NCBI RefSeq assembly: GCF_000327385.1 | Contig: NW_008707481.1 | Span: 376,202 to 440,201, forward strand | Source: Lottia gigantea | Lineage: Eukaryota; Mollusca; Gastropoda; Lottiidae | Length of the DNA: 64,000 nt | Direction of reading: 5' to 3' | Shown here: piece after piece, positions 1 to 11,952 of the stretch | Position numbering within the stretch: position 1 is the first letter of the stretch | How the letters are laid out: each line of letters starts with the position of its first letter | Position numbers and translations under genes: made by a program | The notes under the pieces: model-generated | Database searches by the model: none | What the model saw: the letters and a program-made list of their open reading frames with translations, nothing else | Told to the model about the DNA's origin: nothing

Positions 1-2192
1 CAATGTATCAATTCACCAACAATCAGCCACTGCCACCCTAACCCTAGTCAACATGGCACCCAAAGTTACCATTACATTATCTTTGATATTTGATTAATCA
101 ACTAAATCTTAGGTAGAAATGGCCTGCATAAAGATAATTAATAAAAGATGAGCACCCATGTTCCTAAGAGACAATTTAATTTCTATTGCATTTAAAACCA
201 TTTAGTAGAGTAGGTCAGTAGGTTTCTTTCAGTTAAGGAAACAAGTCATGCTGCACTTGCACTATAATAATAGGCCTACTAATAGAGGATATCAACAAGG
301 ACATCTACTTATACAAGCATCGCAGGTTTGTCATTCACTCACTCGTAACTGAGAACCAATCGTTTTATCTTTCTACTAGGCTAGTAAATAATGGACTTTC
401 CTTTCCTATTAAACAATTGATTAAAAGAAGCTAGATTGATAGACAGATAATAATAAAATGGACAGTGACAGTGTCCACTTCAAATAAAATTTTATTCCAG
501 ACCAAATTATTGATAAATTGGGCTAAAACTCAATCAGAAGGTTTTCTACATACCTTAACTTCGTTTTTAACTTCCAAATGAATATTTCATTGCAATTGTT
601 TATCTCTTGGTTCCCTGCATTAATAATGTTTCCAATATATACACACCCAACACTTCAGACATTAAACCGGATATACACCGTTTTTACCGTTGTGAAACTC
701 GGAAGGAGAAATTGTATATGAGACAATATTTCTATTCCTATTTAGAAGTATAGTGATTCAAAATAAAATAGAATCTATAGTTACAAAACGAAGATTTTTT
801 TATTATTTTTAAACAAGTAGGACCAAACATAAAATCTTAAACGTTATTTTCCACAGAAAGAATTGACATGGCACTTGTTTTTCCTCTCGAGTCACTCGGA
901 AGTGACGGAATTTAATAGATTCTCTACATGTGTATTAGGCCCCTAGTTATGGAAATGTCAAACTTTCAATCAAGAATATAATGACTTGAAGATCCTGCAT
1001 TTTTTTGTAAGTGTTGAGGTATGTTTGTGTTTCAGATATAGCAAGTCATTTTTACCCTATTTTATTTGCTTGTGAAACAGTTGAAACAAGCTTAGAATTT
1101 TCAATGTAAACATAGTCTAAGGGAGGAAACTCATGATTTGAAACAATTTTTCAGACCACAGTTAAGTTAGTAGTCCAATCCACAGGTTATATTTTTAATC
1201 CGATATTGATTAATTGCTGTTAGTGATATTTAATCAAATTTTAAATGGAATACAAAGATCATGACCTAAAATGTGTAAGGTTTAAAGGGATACTATATCT
1301 TAGAATAAACATAAAATTTTAAACTCGGCCAATAAGAGTATCTATTCATCAGTAGATATACCTAGTGTCATAAATAACATACCAGGATTTTTATATAATC
1401 TGATAAATCCGAAAAACTTAATAAAAATGCAATTAACTTTTGAAAAATGCTTAATCATAATAATCACTTAGTTTTATGAATTTTCCAATTTTCTAGATTC
1501 TGTTGTAACTTTATGACACCAGGTAAGCTAATTGATGAATATATACTCATATTGACCATTCTAAGACTAATTTTGTGTTATTTCACACAAAAAAAGGATA
1601 TTTTCAGTAGCAAGTCATGTGTCTATTGATGTCTTTAAGTCCATAGAAATGTTAGACTTGATGATTTTAAATTTGAAAAAGGCATTCAGTCTGTAAAATA
1701 CCCTGACCCACATTTCAGAATTAAAATTCGTAATTTTAAAAATCATATCAGGTCTACCAAATAATAATTTAGTTATTGAGAATTGTGATCTATAGAAAAT
1801 ATTTATTTGTAAATTTGATTTTTAAAGGGTCAGATCGAAAATGTAAGATGTAAAATTATGGAACATTTAAAACCGAAGTCTTTCGAAATTTTTTTTTTTT
1901 ATGGATTGTCAAATGACTCAAAGAAACTAATAAAGGCATGAGGCACTTTAAATAGCTTGCATTAGAACTGGGATAAGCATGATTATTATAGTTCATCCAA
2001 TAATTGATTTGATTATTGTTCAACCTTTCTTTTCTGAATATTTCTGTTATTTATGTAACTTAGGGCACTATGATAGGCCTAATTAATATTTTGGCTGAAG
2101 TTCCCTGAATTTCACAAGCGAAGGGAAATAAATCTTGTTATTTTATCTTTTTTTCAGACCACAGCTAGGTCAATACTTCAATTTAATGCAGC
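1..2192. other. 5' flank / upstream intron of the NCKAP5-like gene
   Basis: No coding exon could be supported here. The first coding exon has a 3' splice acceptor (polypyrimidine tract then CAG at 2155-2157), so at least one upstream non-coding exon is expected, either in this stretch or left of the window. The stretch 1151-1161 (TCAGACCACAG) resembles the acceptor region at 2154-2164. The rest is AT-rich sequence without recognisable repeats. Confidence 0.5.
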
Positions 2193-2266
2193 ATGAAATC
2201 TAGTAAAATAAGAGATAAAGAGCCGTTCACTTTTAATGAAACTAAGAAACTAAAGAGTCCTATTAG
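2193..2266 (+). CDS. NCKAP5: NCKAP5-like protein, coding exon 1 (start codon)
   Basis: Exon sequence begins at 2158 after an acceptor, and the first ATG is at 2193. It encodes 24 codons plus two bases and begins MKSSKIRDKEPFTF. The exon ends AG|GTATGG, phase 2. The split codon is completed by the first base of the next exon to give AGG (Arg), which supports the pairing. The residues are basic and polar and show no signal peptide. This part is not conserved enough to identify the family alone; the assignment rests on in-phase joining to downstream exons with clear NCKAP5 similarity. The true start could lie in an upstream exon, but 2158-2192 gives no reason to prefer that. Confidence 0.7.
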
Positions 2267-2473
2267 GTATGGTTTTCTGTGATTTTGATATATTTAAATA
2301 TAAATTATTAAAGTATTTAATGTGATGTCTAAGATCAATGGCAAATTTTCATGAATTTCTGTCCACCTTTAATTTAAGATAATTCTTGATAGAAGTTTAA
2401 AGAGTAGTGTTTTGGACCTAGCTATTGAACTTAGATTAAAGAAGAGACTGTGTTTTTATATTCTGGATTTTAG

Positions 2474-2549
2474 GTCAAAGGATGAAGGTCATTATTTTGA
2501 AAATATCAGTAAGATCAGAAGAAGAAGAGAATCAGTAGAATGTAATAAG
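2474..2549 (+). CDS. NCKAP5: NCKAP5-like protein, coding exon 2
   Basis: The acceptor TTTTAG precedes 2474 and the donor AAG|GTGAGA follows 2549. The exon carries one base completing the split Arg codon plus 25 codons (SKDEGHYFENISKIRRRRES...), ending in phase 0 as the next exon requires. The RRRR run is a possible nuclear-localisation or basic patch. Intron 1 is only 207 bp while intron 2 is 9.4 kb. Confidence 0.7.
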
Positions 2550-3874
2550 GTGAGACATTTTAGAAATGTTTTTTTCAGGTGATTAAGTGATAAATATTCC
2601 AATGAAGGACTATTGAATCAAACTTGTCCAAAACAAAATTAAAATTGTCATAAAAAATTGAGCACAGTATAGTACGATGTCATATAGAATTTGTAGACAT
2701 ATCTATAATGTTGATAGCCCACCTTATGTTCTTCAAATGACAATCATCTGATTGATGAAGTAATTTCAATCAATATAAAGTGTTTTGAAATGAAAAGAAA
2801 TCTCTGCCTCTCCAGTCATTACCGCCATGTTATATCTTATAAAGTGACAAAATCTCAATAGAATTGAAGTAGTTTAGTTTACTGTTATAGTTTAAAAATA
2901 TAAACATTCTCTGACTTGAAACCACCTGAGTAATATGATATGATGTTTTGGAATAGAGCTGTTCAGTTTTGTGTTATATCTGATTGAAAAGCCTGATATC
3001 TGTACTGGCACTGTATGAACCCCGCGTGGAACTAACTACCATATCATGTGATATTCTGTTACTATTTATAGCCTCACAGACACCACTCTAAAATTCCTTT
3101 ATCTCCAATTTTTATAACATTAAGATATTTTTATCATGTTTATGGTGTTTCATTTTTGTTTTTTAAACTGTTTTTGAATTGATATATTTTAAGGAGTATT
3201 GTAAGTTTACTTTGTTAATTTGCATGTTTTTTTAAAGGGATGGGAAGGGAAAAGTTTTCTATTGTAAGTTTTGTGATGGAGAAGTCTGCAGTTATGTGAG
3301 TGTGTAAAAGTAATAGAGAAAATAAGTGATAGCTTTATTTGAGTTTTCAAGATCACAAGAAGAAAACTGATATTATATACCTAATAAAATAATTTTCATA
3401 ACAAGGTGAAAACTGTTTTTTACAAATTGTGCCAAATCAAAATCCTATCAAAAAAATTGAGTGGCAATTACAGCAAAAAGAATCAACCTTACAAGCAAAC
3501 ATGATCAAATCCATGGGCAAGATCTCCTTTCAAAATGAACAACAAATACCGTCAATAAACAACATGGAGCTTCCACAAGTCACACTGATTTTCAAATACT
3601 CTCTAATAAAACAGGTTAAAAAATTCAGACATAAAATGTAATCTTCTACTGATAATTTCACACAATTTGAAAACAGACATTATTTTATCAGTTTTAATGT
3701 TAGAAACATGGAGGTAAATTTAAGATTGGCACCACCACCTGCACAATGCTACACTTTATCTTAACTTCTCTACAAATTGAATAAACACTCACACAATAAA
3801 TATCATACATTAAGATATCAAAATATACAATCAGAAAATGAAATAAAATTTTACAACCTGATATTCTTTACTCA
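2550..3874 (+). other. intron 2, first part: no gene seen
   Basis: AT-rich intronic sequence. The 70-codon open frame at 3429 is low in complexity, has no splice context that joins the neighbouring exons, and is taken as chance. Confidence 0.5.
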
Positions 3875-4043
3875 AGGCTCAGACTGTGCATGTTAAAAAT
3901 CCATCGGCAGTTGGCAATCAAAAATAGTAGGTTAATGCTATTGTTCTGGCAAATTTTCCCTCATTGCACTCTGCAAGGTGTTGCCCCTCTTCAATAACCC
4001 ATCAAGTGTAGACATGTAGGATGTAAACTCCATTCATTTCCTT
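3875..4043 (+). mobile_element. SINE copy 1 (3' part)
   Basis: This copy shares an ordered series of words with copies at 21060 and 50386: CTGTGCA-GTTAAA, a middle AGGTTAATGC-ATTGTTCTGGC, TTTCCCTCATTGCA, then GTAGGA-GTAAACTCCATTCATT. It lacks the tRNA-like 5' head seen in copies 3 and 4, so it is 5'-truncated or diverged. The tail is ATTCATTT. SINEs are non-coding and depend on a LINE for copying; which LINE cannot be told here. Confidence 0.75.
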
Positions 4044-4330
4044 TTACTTATGGGCTTGAAATTAATATTCTATTGTTTTTTTTTTGCTATGAAATGAAAT
4101 GGAGCTTGTTTTCTTTGTCTCTTAGGGCTGATGAAATGAAATTAATTTCTACATCAACTGATTTCTGCATCCTTCCTTTTAAGTAAGTTATTAGTAGTCT
4201 AATGCTACTGTTAAAATGAAGCCTATGATATTGTCCAGTAATTGTAAAATGTTGTCCAGTTGTCTGATGATTATACAGTGGGTTATTCTGAATAATATCA
4301 GAGTTTGGATTCTGTTTTTATATTTTGAAA

Positions 4331-4393
4331 TGTTATAACTATAATATAACTATAATATAACTATAATATAACTATAATATAACTATAATATAA
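4331..4393. repeat. 11-bp tandem repeat (AACTATAATAT)n
   Basis: About five to six near-perfect head-to-tail copies of an 11-bp AT-rich unit within intron 2. Confidence 0.9.
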
Positions 4394-4835
4394 GAGATAA
4401 AACCAGTTCTGTTATATGTCTATTTATTGTATTAGTTTTTATTTACCCAGTACTAATAGAATGCACATGCTTTTCACATCTTGTATACCTGAGATAGAAT
4501 TACTATGGTATGTTTTCATCTGGTGCTGGAATGTATGAACACACTAATTATTCCTCTACATTCTTCAAATTTTTACTGCATCTAATATTTCATATAGTTC
4601 CACCTTTTCTTACAGACTGAATAGAAGTGAAGGTATTATTGTAAAAGATCATTGTCATAGCACTACCAGGTGACAGGTGCACCATTCTTTTTGACCAATC
4701 ATCCTTTAGTCTGAGATTAAGGTATACTAATAACGCGATGCAAATGGGGCTGGGGGGGGGGAAACGGTCACTATTTTAAGGGCCTTATATTATATAAAAG
4801 CAGTATTCGCAATAGTGAGATCATCAAACATGTAG

Positions 4836-4925
4836 TTTTAGTGAAATGGATGTCTGATTTAAAATTGGAATGATGCAAATTGATGTTATTGATGTCTCTA
4901 ATACTCATTCAAATTTCTTTAAAGA
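4836..4925 (+). mobile_element. diverged fragment related to the TTAA MITE at 63536
   Basis: The stretch TAGTTTTAGTG-AAT...GATGTCTGATT...GCAAATTGATG-TAT-GATGTCTCTAATACTCAT...TTTCTTTAAAG parallels the right half of the element at 63717-63840 in order and spacing. The left end was not recognised. Both are non-autonomous. Confidence 0.5.
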
Positions 4926-5234
4926 CTTGGACAGATAATATGTGAGGGAACTGGGTTAATCTAACATGATTTTTTATTTTGAAGGATCAATTTATCATTA
5001 AACTGATCTTGGTGATAGTTGTGATAAATATTCTAGGAGTTATAATATTATTGTGATTGATATAATCTAATTATCATGATATAAACATGACAAGATTTAT
5101 ATAAATTGATGAGTTTTTGATCAGCATACTGGGTCAAGCAGATTTCTGGGTCAAGCCTATCAGGACTTGTGATAAAATGTATCTGCCAGTTATACTCATT
5201 GAATTTAAAGATCCATATTCAATGATAAGACATC

Positions 5235-5545
5235 TTGATCTTATACTTTGACTGCAATGGCCCACTTTCTTGTTTCACTGAAGTTTGTGAATGCAGCAAT
5301 TTGATTGGATTGTGTGTTAGCAAATACAGCCAATCTGACCAGAAAGACTGTTGAGAATAATTATGCATGAAATTGAGGCCTTGATTGGCTATATTTGCTA
5401 GCATACAATCAAATTAAATTGCTAACCTTGAAATAAGAAACCGTCTTCATTAGCCCACATGGTGCAGAAAAGTAGAAGGTAAAACTCCATTCATTTCATT
5501 TCATTTGAAATAAGAAAGAGGGCCATTGCAGTCAAGGTATAAGAT
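5235..5545. mobile_element. foldback MITE, copy 1 (host of a SINE insertion)
   Basis: The ends are inverted repeats: CTTATACTTTGACTGCAATG at the left against CATTGCAGTCAAGGTATAAG at the right. The inverted match continues inside (AGCAAATACAGCCAATC against GATTGGCTATATTTGCT), so the element folds into a long hairpin. A second copy is at 21371-21533. It carries no transposase and so is non-autonomous. A short SINE sits in the right arm. Confidence 0.75.
5441..5504 (+). mobile_element. SINE copy 2, 5'-truncated, inserted in the foldback MITE
   Basis: Only the last ~64 bp of the SINE is present (CATGGTGCAGAAAAGTAG..., CTCCATTCATT, (ATTTC)n tail). It is flanked by a 13-bp direct repeat TTGAAATAAGAAA at 5428-5440 and 5505-5517, the target-site duplication expected of LINE-driven insertion. 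Confidence 0.85.
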
Positions 5546-5812
5546 GAAGATGGTGATCAGAATGATTCTATCCCATAAGATCAAAATGATTCAATTATTG
5601 AATACTCTTCTCATTCTGTGATTTCAGATTAAAATCTTCAAATGTTGTTTGTACTATATAGGTATTTAATTATATACACTGTTTAAGTCTCTAACAGACA
5701 TTATATCTGAAAAATACTTATAAAATTTTCACAAAAGTATGTTGTACATGCACCAATCAATTTTTGTATGCATAACTTTACAAACTGAGGAATGATCAAA
5801 GTAGATCTACAC

Positions 5813-5818
5813 TTTATT
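5813..5818 (-). terminator. AATAAA polyadenylation signal overlapping the TRIM-like stop codon
   Basis: The minus strand reads TTTAAATAAAG: the TAA stop (5816-5814) lies within AATAAA (5818-5813). This would give a very short 3' UTR. Confidence 0.5.
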
Positions 5819-7320
5819 TAAATGATATTTCTCTGACCTTTGTTATGTCAAACTGGACAACAAACTGACCATCTGAACTTATATAACCTTCGTTTTTATC
5901 AATTAAGGTAGCCAATGGAATGAACTTTGGCCAGCCCCACCATGTTGAATCAGTCTTAAATTTCCTGGTATCAGTTGTTTTAGTAATAGTTTTACTATCA
6001 TCATCAATATTCAATAAACTGATTTCCCAATCAATCATACAATAATCTAGTTTAGGATTATCAACTGATAATGTTACATTATATATACCTATATAACCAT
6101 CATTGTTCTTCTTTACAAAACAACTCCACACAACATCATTACTAGTAAATTTATCTTTACTGTAATAGTTATTATTTTCTTCTTCAATATCATTCACATT
6201 AGATCTAAAATGATTCAGCTTATGTAAGTAATAAGATTTTGTCACAATAGCACCTAACATATCTATATTTACAGTAAAATTATTTTCTCTCCAGTCCTTG
6301 TATTGATACACTTCTGATGTGTCGATATCCTTCATTGTTTCACACAGTTGTTTTAGCTGTTTTATTTTGGGAAGTGACACTAAGATTTGTACACAGCTAT
6401 CTTCTGTTAAAGATGGTAAATTTGTTTCTAGATCAAGCTGGAGATGTTTGATTTGCTCCACGACTTTCTCTCTAGTTTCTACCAGTTTTATTTCTGTTTG
6501 ATCCACATTTTCTCTGATCTCAATCTGAACATTGTCACACTTTTCTTTTATATCTTCAATAATTCTCTCAGTTTGTTTTGATATTCTACTACAGGCATCT
6601 TCAACAAAACATTTCAGGTTTTCACTTGTTTCTAGCAACGCTGTATGAGTTTTTTCTAAGTTTTCAATTTTAGTTTTAATGAATTTCTTTGATTTTAATA
6701 CCAGTTCAGTTTCTTTTCTTTTGCTGTTTCACATTCAATATTAATAAATTCATGACCATTGTGCTGAATTATGAAACATTCACTGCATACCAAAATGTTG
6801 CAATGGATACCGTAAAACTCTACCTCTCTTACACTGTGGTTTGAACAGTATTGTTTTACTGAAGAAGAAGATTCTCTTGCTGCTTCTGTTGTATCTAATG
6901 TTGTACCACTCAGTTGTGTTGTATCTGGTGTTGGTGAACTAGGTTGCTGTGTTGTATCTGATGTTGTTAAACCAGGTTGTTGTGTGTATCGTGTGAAGTA
7001 GCTTCACCAACAACTTCTGTTTTATCAGGTGATGTTGTTTCACCTATGACTGATGTTGTATCAGTTGATGTTGTTGAGCTAGGCCGTTGTGTTGAAACTG
7101 TTTGAGCTATATAGTTGGTAGTAAACATCTTAGCACCACCTACTGGTATAGTGACATCCTGTCCACACAATGGACAATGGAATGTCTCTATCTTATCACC
7201 AATATAGCGTTCTATGCAATCTAGACAAAAAGTGTGTCCACATGGTAAAAATTTAGGTGTTTTGAAATCTTCACAACAAATGGAGCATTCTGGTATGTTA
7301 GTCAGTGAAGCTGCAGCCAT
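5814..7320 (-). pseudogene. intronless TRIM-type gene (RING, B-box, coiled coil, MATH), frame broken twice
   Basis: Read right to left, the first frame (7320-6967) starts MAAASLTNIPECSICCEDF and has a complete C3HC4 RING: C12, C15, C27, H29, C32, C35, C49, C52. A Ser/Thr/Pro-rich linker of degenerate TTSxDTT repeats follows. A B-box (C-x2-H ... C-x4-VC-x2-C ... HNGH, about 6850-6740) comes next, then a coiled coil (about 6710-6380) and a C-terminal MATH/TRAF-like domain whose end shows WGWPKFIPLATL and GQFVVQFDI. This is the TRIM37-type order; family members are E3 ubiquitin ligases whose MATH domain binds substrates. The frame shifts once in the linker near 6985, where one A is missing compared with a sister repeat, and once near 6705 in an A-rich stretch. 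All domains are otherwise open and key cysteines are kept, so it is a young pseudogene, a retrocopy, or a gene with assembly errors. The stop codon overlaps an AATAAA signal. Lack of introns and location inside another gene's intron favour retrocopying. Confidence 0.8.
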
Positions 7321-7475
7321 TTTCTTTTTCTAGATTTGTTGCTCTACTAGTATGCTAAACTGATTGTTACAATTTAATTTGCCTATTTTTGATACAAGGT
7401 TCAGTTCAGTTTTATGTACATGAAAATATATACCTGAGATATTCTACCAAGAGAAATAATGAAATGAAAATTGAA

Positions 7476-8912
7476 GTCCTTCCTAACATATACTGGAAAT
7501 GTCTTGGTTGAAATTAGAACACATTCAGGTATAACACACACTGGAGATGTCCTGGTCAAAAATAGAACATTAAGGTATAACACACACACTAGAGCTGTCC
7601 TAGTTGAAAATCGAACACTCAGGTGTAACACACACTAGAGCTGTCCAAGTTGAAAATCGAACACTCTGGTATAACACACACTAGAGCTGTCCTAGTTGAA
7701 AATCGAACACTCTGGTATAACACACACTAGAGCTGTCCTAGTTGAAAATCGAACACTCAGGTATAACACATGCAAGAGCTGTCCTAGTTGAAAATCGAAC
7801 ATTCAGGGATAACACATGCAAGAGCTGTCCTAGTTGAAAATCGAACACTCAGGTGTAACACACACTAGAGCTGTCCTAGTTGAAAATCGAACATTCAGGT
7901 ATAACACATGCAAGAGCTGTCCTAGTTGAAAGTCAAATCGAACACTCTGGTATAACACACACTAGAGCTGTCCTAGTTGAAAGTCAAATCGAACACTCTG
8001 GTATAACACACACTAGAGCTGTCCTAGTTGAAAATCAAACACTCAGGTATAACACACACTAGAGCTGTCCTAGTTGAAAATCGAACATTCAGGTATAACA
8101 CATGCAAGAGCTGTCCTAGTTGAAAGTCAAATCGAACACTCTGGTATAACACACACTAGAGCTGTCCTAGTTGAAAGTCAAATCGAACACTCTGGTATAA
8201 CACACACTAGAGCTGTCCTAGTTGAAAATCAAACACTCAGGTATAACACACACTAGAGCTGTCCTAGTTGAAAGTCAAATCGAACACTCAGGTATAACAC
8301 ACACTAGAGCTGTCCTAGTTGAAAATCGAACACTCTGGTATAACACACACTAGAGCTGTCCTAGTTGAAAGTCAAATCGAACACTCTGGTATAACACACA
8401 CTAGAGCTGTCCTATTTGAAAGTCAAATCGAACACTCTGGTATAACACACACTAGAGCTGTCCTAGTTGAAAATCAAACACTCAGGTATAACACACACTA
8501 GAGCTGTCCTAGTTGAAAGTCAAATCGAACACTCAGGTATAACACACACTAGAGCTGTCCTAGTTGAAAGTCAAATCGAACACTCAGGTATAACACACAC
8601 TAGAGCTGTCCTAGTTGAAAATCGAACACTCTGGTATAACACACACTAGAGCTGTCCTAGTTGAAAGTCAAATCGAACACTCTGGTATAACACACACTAG
8701 AGCTGTCCTATTTGAAAGTCAAATCGAACACTCTGGTATAACACACACTAGAGCTGTCCTAGTTGAAAATCAAACACTCAGGTATAACACACACTAGAGC
8801 TGTCCTAGTTGAAAGTCAAATCGAACACTCAGGTATAACACACACTAGAGCTGTCCTAGTTGAAAATCGAACACTCTGGTATAACACACACGTCACTAGA
8901 GCCGTCCTAGTA
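7476..8912. repeat. minisatellite with 46/51-bp units and a 148-bp higher-order period
   Basis: The core unit contains AACACACACTAGAGCTGTCC then TAGTTGAAA. It occurs as a 46-bp form (ending AAAATC) and a 51-bp form (ending AAAGTCAAATC). From about 7880 the forms follow a 46+51+51 order; identical short open frames at 8319, 8467 and 8615 are exactly 148 bp apart. Copies at the left edge (7476-7620) are diverged and lack the 51-bp form, so the array seems to have grown rightwards. It starts about 150 bp upstream of the minus-strand TRIM-like start codon. The 60-residue repeat frames inside it are not genes. Confidence 0.95.
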
Positions 8913-9629
8913 GTAATCTCTCCAGAGTAGTCTATGTATTGTAATTAACATTTTAAGAGATAAAACACAACCATTGTAATCTGTTGTCTTTAAACAAGCA
9001 GTCTGAAGTTAGACCCAGCACAAAATGAGATAGAATTCCAAGAAAATATCATGTAATTTCTTCGAACATTTCTTATAAATGACTTGTTGATTACGTCATT
9101 ATTATTACAGTTTATTGAAATTGAGGCCATGTGATGAATAGACTATATAAACTACTGCTATTTTACCTGTATAACTTGTGTTTAGTCTAATCTATAGTGG
9201 TTAATATTGCTTCCACTTGCTTTTAATAAAATGTAAACATTGCAGATGAATTAGTTAATGTCCTTTTATAAGCATGTTGAAAAACTCATAATTCGAGACC
9301 TAGGCCTAGATATGATTGTCTGGACTGGTCAGGTTATCAAACTAATGGAGTGCCAAATTAAAGTAATTTACAATGATTTGATACACAACCTTAAAATTGC
9401 TATTTTCCATCACATCCATTTCCCGAACCTTTGCAGACTGAAACAGATTGTAAGATATAATGGGGCAGTTGTTCAGGCAGCAGTCACACAGCTGTCTGAG
9501 AATTACATGGTGGAAAATCCTTAATATTTAATCTTTATAGTTCTTTTTTTGGTCTGAAAGTTGGTAGAAGTAGCCGTCTCCTCTGCCTATGTGTATTTAA
9601 CAGCTCTGCTTCAATTGTCATACCAAAAT
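8913..9629 (+). other. intron 2, no gene seen
   Basis: AT-rich intronic sequence. The 88-codon frame at 9258-9524 has no splice context or recognisable motif. Confidence 0.5.
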
Positions 9630-10205
9630 ACTTATGCCCACATGGAAATGTGGACGTATATTGCTGTCGCCCCTGTCTGTCTGTCCGTCGGCCTATCCAC
9701 ATTTGTTGTATGCACAATAGAGGCTACAGCTTTTATCTGATCTTGATGAAAATTGGTATGCATGTGTATATTGATGAGATCTCGGTCAAGTTCGAAATTG
9801 GTAATAATCTGATGAAAACTTTTAGAGTTATTGCCCTTGACTTAGTAAAAACGAGCTAAATTTGGCTTGTATGCACGATAAAGGCTGCAATTTTTATCCT
9901 ATCTTGATGAAACTTAGTATGCATGTATATATTGATGAGATCTCAGTCAAGTCTGAAATTGGTTATAATCAGATGAATGGTTTCAGAGTTATTGCCCTTG
10001 CATTAATTCAATGCGTCTAATTTGGCTTGTAGGCCTGATAGAGACTACATTTTTTATCCGATCTTGATGAAACTGGGTATGAGATCTCTTTAGAGTTTGA
10101 AATTAGTAACAATAGGTTGATTGGTTTCACATATTAAACCACTACAGACTTTGTTATCATTTCTGACAACTGATAGTGGGTCTATGTTATCTTGCCTGGC
10201 AATAA
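9630..10205 (+). mobile_element. CCCACAT/GTCCGTCC repeat family, copy A
   Basis: It opens with TGCCCACATGGAAATGTGGA and a CTGTCTGTCTGTCCGTCG tract. About three monomers of ~161 bp follow, starting near 9709, 9870 and 10031 at GTATGCAC-ATA-AGGCT. Each carries TGATGAGATCTC-GTCAAG and two carry GAGTTATTGCCCTTG. It closes with TATCTTGCCTGGCAA. The same start, monomer size and end occur in copies B-D. The class is unknown; no coding capacity is visible. Confidence 0.8.
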
Positions 10206-11952
10206 ATTGAAGCTAAAATGCTCAAATTTAACACATGGCCTTTATATTTGGTGAAGGACAATCATAGGCTACAGTGTATCAGCTGTTTCACTGATAATTA
10301 AGTTTTCAATTGACTGTCTGATTAAGATCCAGGAAATACATGGGTTTTCTGTACAATATCAGCTAGTAGAATGAATCCAGTAGTGTCAAGCATGGTAAAA
10401 TGTATTAATGTATATTTTGACAAATGCAAAATGGCGGATTTCACTTATCACCAAACGTCACCATTTTTTATCAGCCGAATTTCCTTATAATCCCAAGTGG
10501 TAATCGGAATTCCAAGTGTCGTCTGCTAGAATGTAGTCCAACAAATGAAGTCACGTAATCAACTAGCGGATTCCGTGTCAGCAGAAAATTTCTATGGAAC
10601 ACAAAGTGGACCATATTCTTATGTTTCAGTGACTTTTAGCAATAAATCACGCTACGTATCTTATTTTGTCAGTCACTGTTTTTTTTTAAATCGTGGTTCT
10701 TTGAAGGAATTGTCACTGGTTATAATGAATTGATATTAAAGATAAATACTAAGAGAAGTTAATTATACCACCCGGTATCCATACAACGTATTTTTCTAGA
10801 CTTATCTATAGATCAAACATTGTACACGAAAATAGGTGACGCATTCTGCCGCCGTTGCCGAGTTGGTTGCTCATGAAATATGGGTCATAGTGAAGGATTC
10901 ATAAAGAAAATCGAAATAAACCAATTTTAATTATCTTGTAGAATATCTGAGGAAACATCTAAGACATAAAAAAAAAAATTTCGTTTTTTTTTAACTTTGA
11001 CGAAATTCGGTGTTGAATCCTTATATCCACGAAAATAAGTTACACCACTGTATAACTGCTTGTAACTGTTTGGTAGTTTTTATCTATTAATGAAATAATT
11101 GGTTTATAGAAACCTTAATGTCTGTTGTCCACATATATATATAATGATGTTTGTTTGTACAGAAATAACATAATATTCTCCTGTTGACTAATAGAATATT
11201 ATATTTCTTCCATCTTTAACACTTTCTTACTTTCTGTCTTCCTTGGGATGAATAAGTCTTTGTTTATTTCTCCATTATTCATATCATATTTCTATCAAAT
11301 TATGCAGAAAGATGCAGATACTAATGTGTGGTATAGAATTATTAAATGGTTCAAGCTTTGTAGGATAATAGTGTTTTACTATTCAGTATTTTGGTTATTA
11401 AAAATGTATCTTTGGTTTCATTGAAACTAATGGATTTTACAGTATAATTTAATCAATCATGCAATATTAAAAATGATGAACTTTAAGTGCGTTTTTAGGG
11501 GGTTGATTTTGGCCTTTAGTCTTATGAGTTACAAAGACCGTATGAAATTTCACTTTCTTTTTCTATCTTTACGGGCTTCTCCCCTGTCTGAATATTTTAT
11601 CCTAGTCTAAAATAGAATTTAGTGTGTGCATGCTCTTGTAGAAATGACCTTACAACTAAATAAATGTGATCTATCTTCGTACTAAATGACAGCAAAAGTT
11701 ATTGTAAAAAATCCATTTTGAACTTCAAATAGCAGTCTCAAAAGAAGAAGACTTGTCAAGGTAACTTTCAAACCTGGATAATTATGGCTGCACATGGATA
11801 AAAATTTCCTTGGTAAGCTGTGCCTAGCTAGCCATTCCCTTTACTGAGACTAAGGTTTAATTTATAGCACCTAGAACACAGATGAACCAATTTATTTTTT
11901 TTTTCATTTTGTATTCCCTAAATATATTAAGTATTTTTTTTCTAAATTCCAG
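10206..11952 (+). other. intron 2, right part
   Basis: AT-rich sequence without recognisable genes. 10430-10560 and 10780-10870 are locally richer in CpG, but no promoter element could be fixed. Confidence 0.45.

Noticed and set aside
6319-6501. Plus-strand 60-codon frame
   Set aside because: Shadow of the minus-strand TRIM-like coiled-coil coding sequence.
7880-8797. Five near-identical 60-codon open frames on the + strand
   Set aside because: They are produced by the 46/51-bp minisatellite; the repeating peptide has no start context or independent coding sign.
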